Part shown: positions 20,226 to 29,957 of the stretch, piece by piece
Layout: each line of letters opens with the position of its first letter
How positions within the stretch are numbered: the first letter of the stretch is position 1
Source of the DNA: Agarophyton chilense
Taxonomy: Eukaryota > Rhodophyta > Florideophyceae > Gracilariales > Gracilariaceae
NCBI GenBank assembly: GCA_030374765.1
Contig: JARGXX010000068.1
Coordinates: 2,480,001-2,544,000 of the forward strand
Direction: 5' to 3'
DNA: 64,000 nt
Translations under genes and position numbers: made by a program
The notes under the pieces: generated by a model
Told to the model about the DNA's origin: nothing
Seen by the model: the letters and a program-made list of their open reading frames with translations, nothing else
Database searches by the model: none

Positions 20226-21969
20226 TCATTCCTCCGCACGAGGTGGACCCCCGCCCAGGCGGTTGGCCAAGGCATCCCGCATGGCGGCCACATCACCCGA
20301 GATCTCGGAAGGGCGAAGCCCCACCTCCCGAAGGAAGCGCGCGATGACCTCTCCCCGCTCCGCGCCAGTGGCAGTTGCGGGCGGGCCCGCCACCGATGGA
20401 GTCGGATAGGAATCCGTTCGTACGGCATCAGCAGCCCCGGATGGAGCCGCACCACCGTATTCAACGGACTCCTCACCGGCCTCGCCGGACTCGTCATCCT
20501 CCATCGGAGCGTAACCCAGATCCTCCGGTTCGTTGTCGACCATCGGGTCACCATCCGCATAGTCTAGTAATAGTCGCTCGAGTGGACATAACCTCGTGGG
20601 TGGTCGGCCGGGACTTCACGCGGCGCATGCCGGTTGGCTTCCGCTTTCTCGCGGCTGATCTCGTGGTACTCCCAGGGGTCGAAGTAGACGAAATCCCCCG
20701 CTAGCGCGGTATTCCTCCCGAATCCGGGGCCAGACCCGCGACGCGGTTGAATGCGTTGGGAGTTCTCCAGCGGGACCTCATCTCACTGGACCCCCTCCAC
20801 AAAGTCGAGGAGGCCCAGCATCTCTTCTTCGTTCGCCTCGCCCCCGAGGGTGATGCGCATGTCCAAACGGCGGATCGCAGCCCGCACACGTAGGCCTCAG
20901 CGAGGATAAAAGCCGCAGTGCGGACGGCCCATTCGCTTACCATGACGGACCACCACCTCGACTGGGGATCGTTCAAGAACGACGACCCTACATAGGTGAA
21001 GACTGGGGGCAGCTCAATGAAGCAACCCCAGCACGCCTCCAAGGAGGACCACCAGTCTGGGAGACTGACGTACCGATCACGTCGGTGAGCAGGCGCGATG
21101 CGCTCAATCTCCGTGTTCTGGTACGGTACGAAATACCGGGTCCGGGCCCGCCAACGCCGCTCATCGCGGATGAAGTTCTGAAGGAAGTTCGAGCGCGACT
21201 GCCGCGGTTGGTAGCGGAACTCTGCCCGAAGAATCGGTCGTCCCCAGCAAAGGGCTTCTTGCCGAGCGATCGGTGTGCCCCTCCAAGCGAGGGTTTCCAA
21301 TCCGTTAAGACGGTCACAGTACGACATTTCCCCGCGAGTGCGGTAAAGGTGGACGTCGAATTCGACCTCTGGCGGTATCGGGAACTCGAAAGGCGCCCCA
21401 TGGTGCCTGAGATAAGCGATCCGCACAAGCGCGGCCTGAGCCTCCGCAGAGGATTCACCGCGTCGGCGGAGTATGTGGTGCACCGGGATGGCGATACGAT
21501 TACGCCAATCCCAGGACATGGTCACCACGCTTGGCAGGTCGCCCGGGAGCATCTCCGAATTATCGGTGTAGGATTGGATCGAATCCTCGTCGCGGACAGC
21601 CAATGGGTGAAACCAAGGCGCATACCGCAACATCGCGGAGCCATGCCGAGTTCTCGGATTTGCACCCATAAGGGCGTCGTAGGTCGGCCACTGCGGTGGG
21701 TCCGCCTGTCCGCGAAAGCGGGCGCCAATACGGCGGTCTTCGTACGCGAGGTTGATAACATCCCCAGGGTGGGGCGCGGACCGGAAGCCGGTGTAACCGG
21801 CAAGGGCGGGAGTCGCAGGTGTGTTATGACGGTCGGGGTTGGACATGGTGCGTGTTGGTGTGCTGTGGTTGGAATCGAATGCGAAGAGCTTGCGTGGGAT
21901 CCTTGGTGAAGGTGTGTTGATTTCCGGAAACCCGGTGTCGGACGCGCTCTTATCATGACGAGCTGCCAT
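20226..21969 (-). pseudogene. Antisense ORF (aORF) of element B, frameshifted
   Basis: ATG 21967-21969 (MAARHDKSASDTG) opens 422 codons. It contains PWFHPLAVRDEDSI, RPILRAEFRYQ and the WWSSLEACWGCFIEL and WAVRTAAFILAEAY blocks. About 33 bp present in element A (around 1530-1565) are missing near 20889, which changes the frame. The authentic acidic C-terminus resumes at 20543 (MVDNEPEDLGYAP) and ends at 20226. B keeps TGG where A has a TGA, so the two copies broke independently. Function unknown. Confidence 0.75.
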
Positions 21970-22002
21970 GCCGACTTCCTCTTCGAGGTGTTCGCCCTGT
22001 CT

Positions 22003-22017
22003 TAAGGGGGGGGGATA
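22003..22017 (+). other. Polypurine tract of element B
   Basis: A run of nine or ten G preceded by AA, ending GATA, abuts the 3' LTR at 22018. Confidence 0.8.
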
Positions 22018-22882
22018 TGAAGAGCAACGTCCTCCAGGGAGGTTTTTGGGGACTTAAGCTTTTTCCGGAGCCTCCGGCGTGCAACCTCGTTATGAGTAGG
22101 AGTAATCCGTTTTCACGGCGATGGCCGGAACGCCGGTGATGCACCGGCGGGACCGGGTGCCAAACACGTGGCCGCAGCGCCCGCGCGACACGTGGCCGCC
22201 AGATTGGCCCCTTTGTTAGACGGACATTTAGCTATTTAGGATAGACTTTATTTATTCTATTCTACGGTGACTACAGTACTTAGGCCGCCGGCCTCGCGGC
22301 CGCCGGTCCAGTAAAGTCTCCCCAACAAGGGTGATCTTGGTCTTCCAGATCTTGGCTCTGGGTCGAACCGCCTGCGCGGATATACAACTCCTTACGGAGG
22401 GATTTCCGGTGGTGCACGGCTTCCCAACCGCCTTGGACGTTCAAGCAGCCTTCGTGTGTTGGGTATCTATTCTCACTTTCGTGGTTCCACCCGTGTATAC
22501 GGTTTGCTACACCCGGCAGTGCCGGCTATTCCCGAGTCCCCTCTTGCGACTCGTGTTCAACCTCGCCCTCTTGCCTCCGTTCCCATTTTCCTTCCCTTTT
22601 CCTCCCCTTCATTGGGCAATTCCCGCTCTTGCGGCTCGCACTGACACCTGTCGTGCTCGCCACTCTCGTGGGTTTTGCCTCCTCAGAGGATACGCAAGCA
22701 CCGCTTCGGCGGATATTTTCGGCTTCTTTCAGCCTCCCTGCGCCCGTCGCGACGGTTCGGCTCCGGCTTACACCCGGCATTGCGCGCCGATCCCTGGGAG
22801 GGCTCTACCGCGCCGGTTACCTCGTGAGAGGAAGATCCGGACGTCTTCGTAGGTTTTCCCCCTTGGGGGGCATTGTCCTACA
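22018..22882 (+). repeat. 3' LTR of element B (865 bp)
   Basis: Same ends as the 5' LTR and followed by the target duplication CCCGC. CACGTG at 22165-22170 and 22189-22194. Confidence 0.95.
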
Positions 22883-22887
22883 CCCGC
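22883..22887. repeat. Right target-site duplication of element B (CCCGC)
   Basis: Identical to 14117-14121. Confidence 0.95.
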
Positions 22888-22999
22888 ATTGGGGGCTTTA
22901 ACGAGCTTTTTGTTCTTTCTTTCCCTAAGGAGTGGATTTTACGCCTCCTCGATCGGGCGTCGGATACTTTGTTTCAGGTCTACATGGACTCTATGATAA
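22888..22999 (+). pseudogene. Tyrosine recombinase of the YR retroelement, 3' part
   Basis: Resumes the frame broken at 14121: IGGFNELFVLSFPKEWILR, then LFQVYMDSM near 22970-22990. The spacing from the H-x-x-R box to this Tyr fits the catalytic C-terminus of a tyrosine recombinase. TGA and TAA stops follow immediately, consistent with the end of the protein. Confidence 0.75.
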
Positions 23000-23119
23000 G
23001 TGTCACAGCCCATTCGTCGTGGTTCTTTGCGCATCAACGCCCTACGGCGTGATGCACATCTCTGTTCTCCTTTGAACTTCGTTTTATGTACACTGGTGTT
23101 TATGAGTGAAGACCAACGT

Positions 23120-23242
23120 GGAGTAGGCCGCAGCTGTAATTTTTTGGAATTGTCCCGGCCGTCTCGACGGCGGCGGTGGGATACAAATATGCTACGGCGC
23201 TGACGCTCGCGTCCTCCTTGCTCGGTATGTCTATTTCTCTGC
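23120..23242 (+). repeat. Right terminal direct repeat of the YR retroelement
   Basis: Same orientation and length as 8073-8195. It lies about 130 bp after the recombinase stop. The sequence between 23000 and 23119 is non-coding and could hold the second half of a split repeat, but I see no partner in the window. Confidence 0.75.
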
Positions 23243-25171
23243 CCTCCCACCATACTACGCTCCCTGCACCAGTGTTTCAGCATGTCTACTTCTCTTTTAG
23301 TTTGAGTAGGCGTGCTTTCTTTTCTCTCTCCTTCATCTCTCGTCATCTCATTTAGCCGATAATCGCTCTGAGAGCAATAAAGCACCCCGAGAGGTTATTT
23401 CGTCACGTCATATACGTTCAAAGTAATTAGGGGACACGCGGGTGGCTACAAACCAAGGAGATACAAGTAGTAGATATGCTCTCGAGAATACCAGCCCAGA
23501 ATAGAGCAAAGAAAATAAGTCAAAGAAAGACGACAGAAAAAAGTGAAATGGATAGAGAGTGCGAATGATAAAATGGTCAATATATATGCGGCAGCCGGAG
23601 GCAAAGGTATGAAGATGTAATATACTAAATGAAATGTGTAAAGGACTATAACACTATGTAAAGACTACATTTATATATAGCAAACGTTCTAAAAAACACC
23701 ATTGTTGTTGTTTTTGACATTTTCAGGATGAAAAAGATCTTAATAATGACCTCAGAGATTGTGAGCCTCGGAAAACTAGGTACTTTATAAACGGCACCAT
23801 AATTTTGTATCTTTGTAAAAGGCGCTTTGTAGTGCGTTTTGTGCTTTTCGACACCTTTTTGTATTGGCGCTAGCTCTGCGCTTTGACGCTGCTAACGGTA
23901 CAGCGCTTTGAGGAGAGTTAAAGAGATAGAGAACGGTGGCCCTGATTCTCACGTTGAGTAAAGACTCAAAGGATGCAACTGGCGCGCGGATTGCTAAAGA
24001 GTTTGGTAAAATATTTAGAGTCGGTGAGGGATATGACTTTATCAGTTATGCTGACCGTTTCTACTTTCAAATCGGATCTTTGCTCGCTGGAATATTCGTT
24101 CGAAGAAATTGCAGACGTTGGAGATATTTCAAAGACAGAAAAAATTCAGTACATGAACACAATACAAAAAGAGCAGTGAAAACCACTTACTCTTGAACGA
24201 ACGACAAAAGGCCGTAGAGAGTGAGCCTTACGCCGCATCACGCGGTTCTGTTACCAACAGGAGGGCCATTCTGTCCCTAATTGCACGCATTACTCGACGC
24301 AGAACACATTTGCGTTTGGTATTGAATTTGTGGTTCTAAATAAAAATTATTTCGACTATGCTTTGTCCAAGTAGTAGCCTAGTTACTATGTTATTTGAGT
24401 TGAACTGTAGAACCGACACAAGTCACACTCATTAATAAACACGAAGTGATGCGCATGTCGCTCGTGCGTTCGAAACGTCTCACAAGTACCTTTGGTACCT
24501 TTGATTACGACAGTACTAAAAACAGCAATCAAAACGGTTTAATTTGGAACAGATAGGAACTGACCAAAAATGAACCCAGTGGTTTTAGAAACGCACAAAT
24601 AAATCTCAACTGCAAGGAAACAAAAAAAGCAAAAGGCGTTATTCTGAACGTAAAAAGGTCGCACTCATTGGCTGGTCGATTACATTTTAACGAAGCGACC
24701 ACAGCGCCAAGAGTGCGTTTGCGCCTTCTGTCTGGTTTAGTTGAGCACCTGCATCACCCAGCTAGTTATAATACTCTTTCTGCGCCGTACTGTAGCTGCC
24801 CGCGGCTTCTCGTCATCCTTACACTATTTGAACAGAGATTAAACGGTTTTGTTTCCCACTGGGCTAACGAAGCGACACTGGCAACTGGTTTTTCTATTGA
24901 TGAATTCATTATCATTTTCCTTGCCCCTGTGATTCGTATTTAATTATAAACAAGGACAAAGACGATTTTCAGATGGTTTCAATAGTGTATTCTTCTTTTT
25001 ATCCAATTACATTTCGGGCGATTTTTCCGTGCTTGTTGTCATTTGGGTTTGCGATCCGCAAAGGGATTCGAATAGGTGCGCATTTCCATTACATCCTGTT
25101 GGTCGTAAGGTGTTCTTGGAGAACATTCTCAACCTTTAGCAAGGATGTTGTAGGGTTCTCATGGGACAAAT
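23243..25171. other. AT-rich intergenic stretch
   Basis: No gene I can support. Open frames at 23936-24196 and 24668-24943 lack any recognisable motif, and composition is near-random AT-rich. The 5' part (23243-23420) may still be an end of the YR element. Confidence 0.5.
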
Positions 25172-25870
25172 TTAAATACTTGAAGTTGTGGTATGTAGCT
25201 GCCTTACTTGGAAAAAGGCGTTTCGAGCAACGTATACCCTCGATTCTAGCGTTGGCGTCGGTGATTTCTGATCGTTAAGGCGTATATTTTGGAGTAGCTT
25301 CATGTTCATTGGCCACAAGCCCACATCTTTGAAACTTTCGTATACGATCTTGCGAGTTATTTGGCGATACACCGCCATAGAGAGCTTCTTTTTGAATGTC
25401 ATGTTGGCATTAGAAAACTCCCTTCTAAGAAGCAAGACGTTGGGAACTTCTCTATTTTTAGATTTGGACGTCTTCTTTACGTATGAATCGAATGGCTGAA
25501 GATGATGAGAGGTGTTGGCTGGCAGATGAATCAAGTCGGTGTTTTCCAATCGGAATATTCGAATGCATTCCGTTCCTTCTGGAAAAGTGTGTCTCTCTTT
25601 GAGAAGAAGAATAGACTTATTTGGATGAATATGTTTGCGAACAAAGGAAAAAAAATGATCCATTAAAGCGGCAAGAGATTTGAGATCCAAACAACCTTTT
25701 GGAGTGAATCTTGCGGCTGTTCCGTTCGCTATCCAGCGTTGTTGGAAAAGTTACTTGTATTTCTTTGGAAGTAAAGAGACTTTTCTTTATCAATCGTACG
25801 AATCCAAGCTAGGATTGCCTTCTCACCTGCTGCTATTAAACACGGTGGCGCAAGATATCCTGAAGCGGAT
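25172..25870 (-). pseudogene. Relic of a pogo/jerky-type DDE transposase
   Basis: At 25870-25750 an HTH-like entry reads CLIAAGEKAILAWIRTIDKE. After a break the catalytic end reads FTPKGCLDLKSLAALMDHFF, SILLLKERHTF, LIHLPANTSHHLQPFDSYV and ends near 25172. The LPANTSHHLQPFD segment is diagnostic for this superfamily. The catalytic LLLD is LLLK here, and most of the middle of the protein is missing. No terminal inverted repeats were found. Confidence 0.7.
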
Positions 25871-27997
25871 GCCGCTATCACATCTGTAAGATGTTTTTTT
25901 ATAGTCTTTGAGATTGTGGCGCTTCTCCGAGAATCGATTTAAAATGAACTGAAAACTTTCCTGTGCTTACCGTGCTGCGCATCGACACTGGTTTAATTTA
26001 AATTCTATATATCGTTTGAGTCGTCAAATAGAGTTGAACCAATGGCCTTAAAGATTTGTAGTGAGACTTTCAGAGTCCTTTCGTGTTGCGGGTTCTCACC
26101 TTCGAAGTATTTATGTTACAAACCACTCGCATGGCGAAAGGTTAGGAGTTGAAAGCCAGCACGGAAGGTACGCAATGCGTCATCAAAAGGTATTTCAATT
26201 CAGTAACGTACACGGAAATCTGCTGCAAACTCTGTCATCACAATCTTCATGGCATTTGCATTTAGGGAGATTGTTTCCCGCAGCTATCCATGCTCGTTCA
26301 ACCATTACGTTTTCTCCGGATGGCGATATCACAGTACAACTACTAGATATTTGCTTTATTTGATCAAGAAGTTTGTTTATTTCTTCCGTGTCCTTGGATT
26401 TGTGTGCAGCTAAAGTGCGGTAGGTTTTTGTTAGTGATAAAAAACAGTGAAGCGCAACTTTGCGTGATCTTTTGTCCGTCTTGAAGAGTTTAAACGCTTT
26501 GAAACGGTTTAGTTTCTATAAAGAGAGGAGTTAATTTGGTCGTTTGATGCGAGCGGTCTTCGTTCTCATTGAAAAAGGCATATTTGTTCTTTCACGAAAT
26601 GTATCTTAGTGGATCAGTGCCGTGATAAACGAAACAGAATCGTCAGCACATCGTGTTTATCAGTGATGGAAGCAAGAAAATGGATGGCTACAAAACAAGG
26701 AGTATTCGATTCTTTCAATTTAAGCCATTTTTCAAATTTAGCCGGTGTGATTGCTACCCCTTACCAGTGACAGGAAATTTGAAACGCATGATTTCGTTCT
26801 GCAGTTATAGAATTCAACGAAAACTGAAAGAAATCTAATACAGTACACCATTATTATCAAAATTTGTTGGTAAACTGCACTATTCCTACTTTTTTCCAAC
26901 TTATCGTGCTCGAGTGAGGTCGGCCGGCATCGACATTTTTTGATCTATTCTGAAGACATTATTATTCAAATAGCCGTTTTTAGTCAATCATTTCTTCCTT
27001 GTGGTTTAGACCCTCTTTTGCAGCGCATTTGTTTTTTAATTAATGGCAAAAATCGGAATAGCTTTGTTTCGTGTCAAACGTATCCTGCCGTTTACTTGAA
27101 GCGAATGCTAAGAAGGCGAAGGCTAAGACCAAGGCGATCAAACCCTGAAGCGCATCGAAAATGGATCCGACGCCTGCCGTGCTTTCTGATCAACAGATGA
27201 TACAAGGTGCCTTTCATATAGGCATGCTAGTGCAACAGAGTTTTGATACGTTATCAAGGGCAACTGTGTTCAGGTTTGCATGCGTCTGGGCTTCATGTAG
27301 AGGACGCATTTTTTGTTGTTGTCGCAAGGAAATTGATTCGTTTTGCATATTTGATGTATGAGCTCGGATAAAGCTGACGAAATGCACCAATTGCTCCCAT
27401 GTACATTGGCTCAGCTGTTGAGGTGTGATGTGCTCAATCCAACACGGCTGCCATTTGCGCAATGAGAAGGTACTGTGCCGGCGCAGGTCCTGGCAGTAAA
27501 AACACAAGTAAGAATTTAGTAGATGCCGTCGAGGCGTGCTGCTAAAACCTTGCTTCTTTGTAATTTAGGCCAGAAAACAAGAATTGTAGGTTTGCTAATT
27601 AAAAACGGGACGTTCCGAAAACGGCCCTTATTCCCGAAAATTCTGCCTTATTTAAAAAGGGCTAATGCCCATCCTTTCTCCAGGTGATGCATGGTATTTG
27701 AAATACAAAAGAATAGCCCTACAGCCCTGCAATCATTGAGTTTGTTCCTCTTCTCATGTTGTGCACATCTACACCTACCCTGCGTAGATGTTGGTAGGTT
27801 TATGGAACGGCGTGAAAGTGGGGGTTGTTTTCAAAACACAATTCTGTCATCCTTAGCTAACTCTAACTAGGAGTCAACCCGTACAAATCTAGGGGAGTTA
27901 TTCATGTGTGATATAAGAGCGACACGTTCCTTCCCTGAGCTTGTAAGCGATGGGTTCTGAGACTTTGATTATGCCCCAAGGATGGTGGGGTGGACTT
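25871..27997. other. Gene-poor AT-rich region
   Basis: Besides the Cys-rich fragment I see no supported gene. A 97-codon minus-strand frame at 27507-27214 (QQLSQCTWEQLVHFVSFIRA) is glutamine-rich and unassigned. It begins right after a possible splice acceptor (TTTTTACTGCCAG), so it could be an exon of an unseen gene, but nothing confirms this. Confidence 0.4.
26205..26530 (-). pseudogene. Cys-rich ORF fragment without start codon
   Basis: An open frame of about 105 codons ends at TGA/TAA near 26205. It reads DTEEINKLLDQIKQISSSC, then ERAWIAAGNNLPKCKCHEDC and CDDRVCSRFPC. The spacing K-C-x-C-x3-C-x4-C-x4/5-C resembles cysteine clusters seen at the C-terminus of some transposon-encoded proteins. 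There is no ATG near the left edge and no neighbouring partner. The assignment is uncertain. Confidence 0.3.
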
Positions 27998-29488
27998 CTA
28001 GGCGTGATCATCGTCCGAACAGAGGTCAACTACTATTGGTTGTGATTGTATCGGAACTTCCTTCTGACCTCGGCCTTCATCGTCATCATTACACAGATCA
28101 ATGTAATCCAAAACTTGAAATGAATCCATACGCTGCGGAGTGAGGGATGTGTTTCTCCTTGTGTTCGTGGAATAACTCACCTCAGTTTGTGCTTGCACCG
28201 TGTTTATCCGTGAGCGACATGTGCTCACATCGGGGCTGTCATTCTGGCTTAAATCGATAACGTCAATCACATGATATAGGGCATTGGGTCCCGTTTCATT
28301 CGGATTACTGTACCTGTGCTTTGTGATGTTGGTTGAACAGTCGTTCTGCTGCATAATTTGCGTAGATGTTGGATGGTTTATAAAAGATTCCACATGCAGA
28401 TGAGCATTCAATACGGGGACAGGACTGATCACTCGATTTTCATTTTCCCGAAAGCCCGGTCCGAGGGCTGTTCTTTGCAGAGGAGATTCTGTTGCACGGA
28501 CACTGGGCTCAGAACCTGTTTGGAATTGCCTGTTGTTCACGTTCTTCATCGTTGAGCATCGCTGTGTACAACTCGTTCCAGACCCCAAACCGGAAAGGCG
28601 GTCATTTAATGAAACAGTAACATTGTGGTTTGGCGAATGGTCTGCGATGGAACTCGGTTCTTGAAAGACACTTTGAGGTATATCGGCGAGATAATTCTCG
28701 CCAGCCTCACTGTCACTAAGAACCGAGCGGTTTTTTGATTCCATCTTATCGCTTCGAACAAGGCGCAATACCATTCTTGGGGGAGAGCGATTCTCCTCCG
28801 GCTCATACTCAAGTGAAGCACGGTGGTCCACTCCACAGCCACCAGTAAGACATGGTTTGGAAAACCTCACTGCATGAGGAGAAGCTGACGGCGAGTCTGC
28901 GGTTTGAGCTTCACTACCAGATTCAGAATGAGTTTCTGGAGATAAATCATACTCGGAGCGGGAATGGTAGCTTTTGTGGCAGCGAATTCGATTTTGAAGC
29001 GAGAATGGGCGCGTTTGCTCTTGAGGCATCATTTGTTCTCGATCGTCGACGTGCTCGTCGCTGTCTCCGTCCGCAATTATCGCAGCCGTCGCACGCGCAG
29101 CTTCTGCTTCGGTACGGTCTGCTTCTGTGACAACTAGTGGACCGCGGTGCGCCTCACCAGCGCTGATCTCTGTCATGGTAAGTTGGCTCAGTTTGACGGC
29201 ATCCTTTGACAAAGGCTCTACGTACGGCCTGACGGCATCGAGGAAGGACCGCGGTTTTGCAAGGCGAGAGGGACGTCTGGCATGTGGCTTCGGGGGGGTT
29301 GTTTCCTGCACGGGAGAAATGTAGCCTTCTTCGTCATCGGCATCGGCCGCAAAATCGGGGGGTGGGGAGGCGTCTGCAGAATCTGAGGAGGCGGTCCCCT
29401 CGCTTGAAGACTCGGGTTCTTCATCGGCGAGGTCGTCAAAACGAAGTCGTTTGCGAAGAGGGCGGCGAGGGCGTGATGAAATTGGCAT
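27998..29488 (-). CDS. Acidic, disordered protein with three C-terminal SUMO-interaction motifs
   Basis: I chose ATG 29486-29488 (MPISSRPRRPLRKRLRFDDL), giving 496 residues; the frame is open about 49 codons further up. The N-terminus is basic, then strongly acidic and Ser-rich (DEEPESSSEGTASSDSADAS), with no folded domain. The last 90 residues hold three hydrophobic-DL-acidic motifs: VIDVIDLSQND (~407), VLDYIDLCNDDDE (~459) and IVVDLCSDDD (~485). These match the SUMO-interaction motif pattern of tandem-SIM proteins such as SUMO-targeted ligases, but no RING or other catalytic domain is present. A role in SUMO binding in the nucleus is inference. It is divergent from the M13 peptidase gene, 469 bp away. 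Confidence 0.8.
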   Translation of the reverse strand: MPISSRPRRPLRKRLRFDDLADEEPESSSEGTASSDSADASPPPDFAADADDEEGYISPVQETTPPKPHARRPSRLAKPRSFLDAVRPYVEPLSKDAVKLSQLTMTEISAGEAHRGPLVVTEADRTEAEAARATAAIIADGDSDEHVDDREQMMPQEQTRPFSLQNRIRCHKSYHSRSEYDLSPETHSESGSEAQTADSPSASPHAVRFSKPCLTGGCGVDHRASLEYEPEENRSPPRMVLRLVRSDKMESKNRSVLSDSEAGENYLADIPQSVFQEPSSIADHSPNHNVTVSLNDRLSGLGSGTSCTQRCSTMKNVNNRQFQTGSEPSVRATESPLQRTALGPGFRENENRVISPVPVLNAHLHVESFINHPTSTQIMQQNDCSTNITKHRYSNPNETGPNALYHVIDVIDLSQNDSPDVSTCRSRINTVQAQTEVSYSTNTRRNTSLTPQRMDSFQVLDYIDLCNDDDEGRGQKEVPIQSQPIVVDLCSDDDHA

Positions 29489-29957
29489 GATGGCGTGTAA
29501 CTGGTGAGAGTGGAAGGAATTGCGGACTGCACTCTTACCTCTTTTCGGGAAGCTTTGATGTATTCTTGACCTGTATCTGCCGCTGGCACCAAGGGTATGA
29601 GGATATCGGATATCCCTCGTACAGGAAGTTACCATTGGTGCGGAGTAGCGGAAATGGCCCGTGGCCTAGAGGTCTGTGGGCAGGGGCTGCAATTTGCAGA
29701 GCGCTCTGAAATTCTTTTCCCCCGCTGTGTGGAAGGCACCAGTGCCATCGGTGACAAGCCCGGGACGTGGCTCCAGCATCATGCACTTCTCCTTTTTCGA
29801 AAGCTATCTGCTTCACTGCGACGAGCCGCACATCTCATCCGCATTATTCGCGCGACTGCGTAAAACTCGTTTCTTTCCCCGCCACTTGAAAAACATTCTT
29901 TGATCACTCCCCTATCCTTAAAAATTTCTAGCAGTGTGCTTTTCACGAAAGAGTACC
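29489..29957. promoter_or_regulatory. Divergent intergenic region (SIM protein / M13 peptidase)
   Basis: Must hold both promoters. No TATA box or repeated element stands out. It contains minor open frames only. Confidence 0.5.

Larger units (their letters stand above)
14122..22882 (+). mobile_element. Element B: non-autonomous chromodomain LTR retrotransposon with antisense ORF
   Basis: Complete ends: TG...CA LTRs of 864 and 865 bp, PBS, polypurine tract and a perfect 5-bp duplication. Internally it keeps gag, protease, the chromodomain tail and the antisense ORF. RT is reduced to a short remnant (about 18265-18320), and RNase H and integrase are missing. Compared with element C roughly 3-4 kb of pol is gone. 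It lies inside the recombinase gene of the YR retroelement. B presumably moved using proteins of a full-length relative. Confidence 0.93.
8073..23242 (+). mobile_element. Tyrosine-recombinase (DIRS/Ngaro-like) retrotransposon, heavily interrupted
   Basis: Plus-strand order is terminal repeat, gag-like ORF, reverse transcriptase, RNase H, tyrosine recombinase and terminal repeat. The two 123-bp terminal copies (8073-8195, 23120-23242) are in the same orientation, which suits the split-direct-repeat layout of Ngaro/PAT elements better than the inverted repeats of DIRS1. There is no DDE integrase. Insertions inside it are a 447-bp-class LTR at 9175 containing an 889-bp solo LTR at 9621, a solo LTR at 11477-12143, and element B at 14122-22882. 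All ORFs are broken. The outer limits are estimates. Confidence 0.75.

Noticed and set aside
21085..21909. Long plus-strand ORFs opposite the aORFs (also 1393-2586) as real genes
   Set aside because: They overlap the aORF on the other strand, lack any motif, and have no counterpart opposite the aORFs of elements C and F, whereas the aORF frame is conserved across families.
23936..24943. Small ORFs as host genes
   Set aside because: Short, AT-rich and without recognisable motifs or conserved composition.
27214..27507. 97-residue Gln-rich minus-strand ORF as a gene
   Set aside because: No motif, no start context, only a possible splice acceptor. Left as unassigned.
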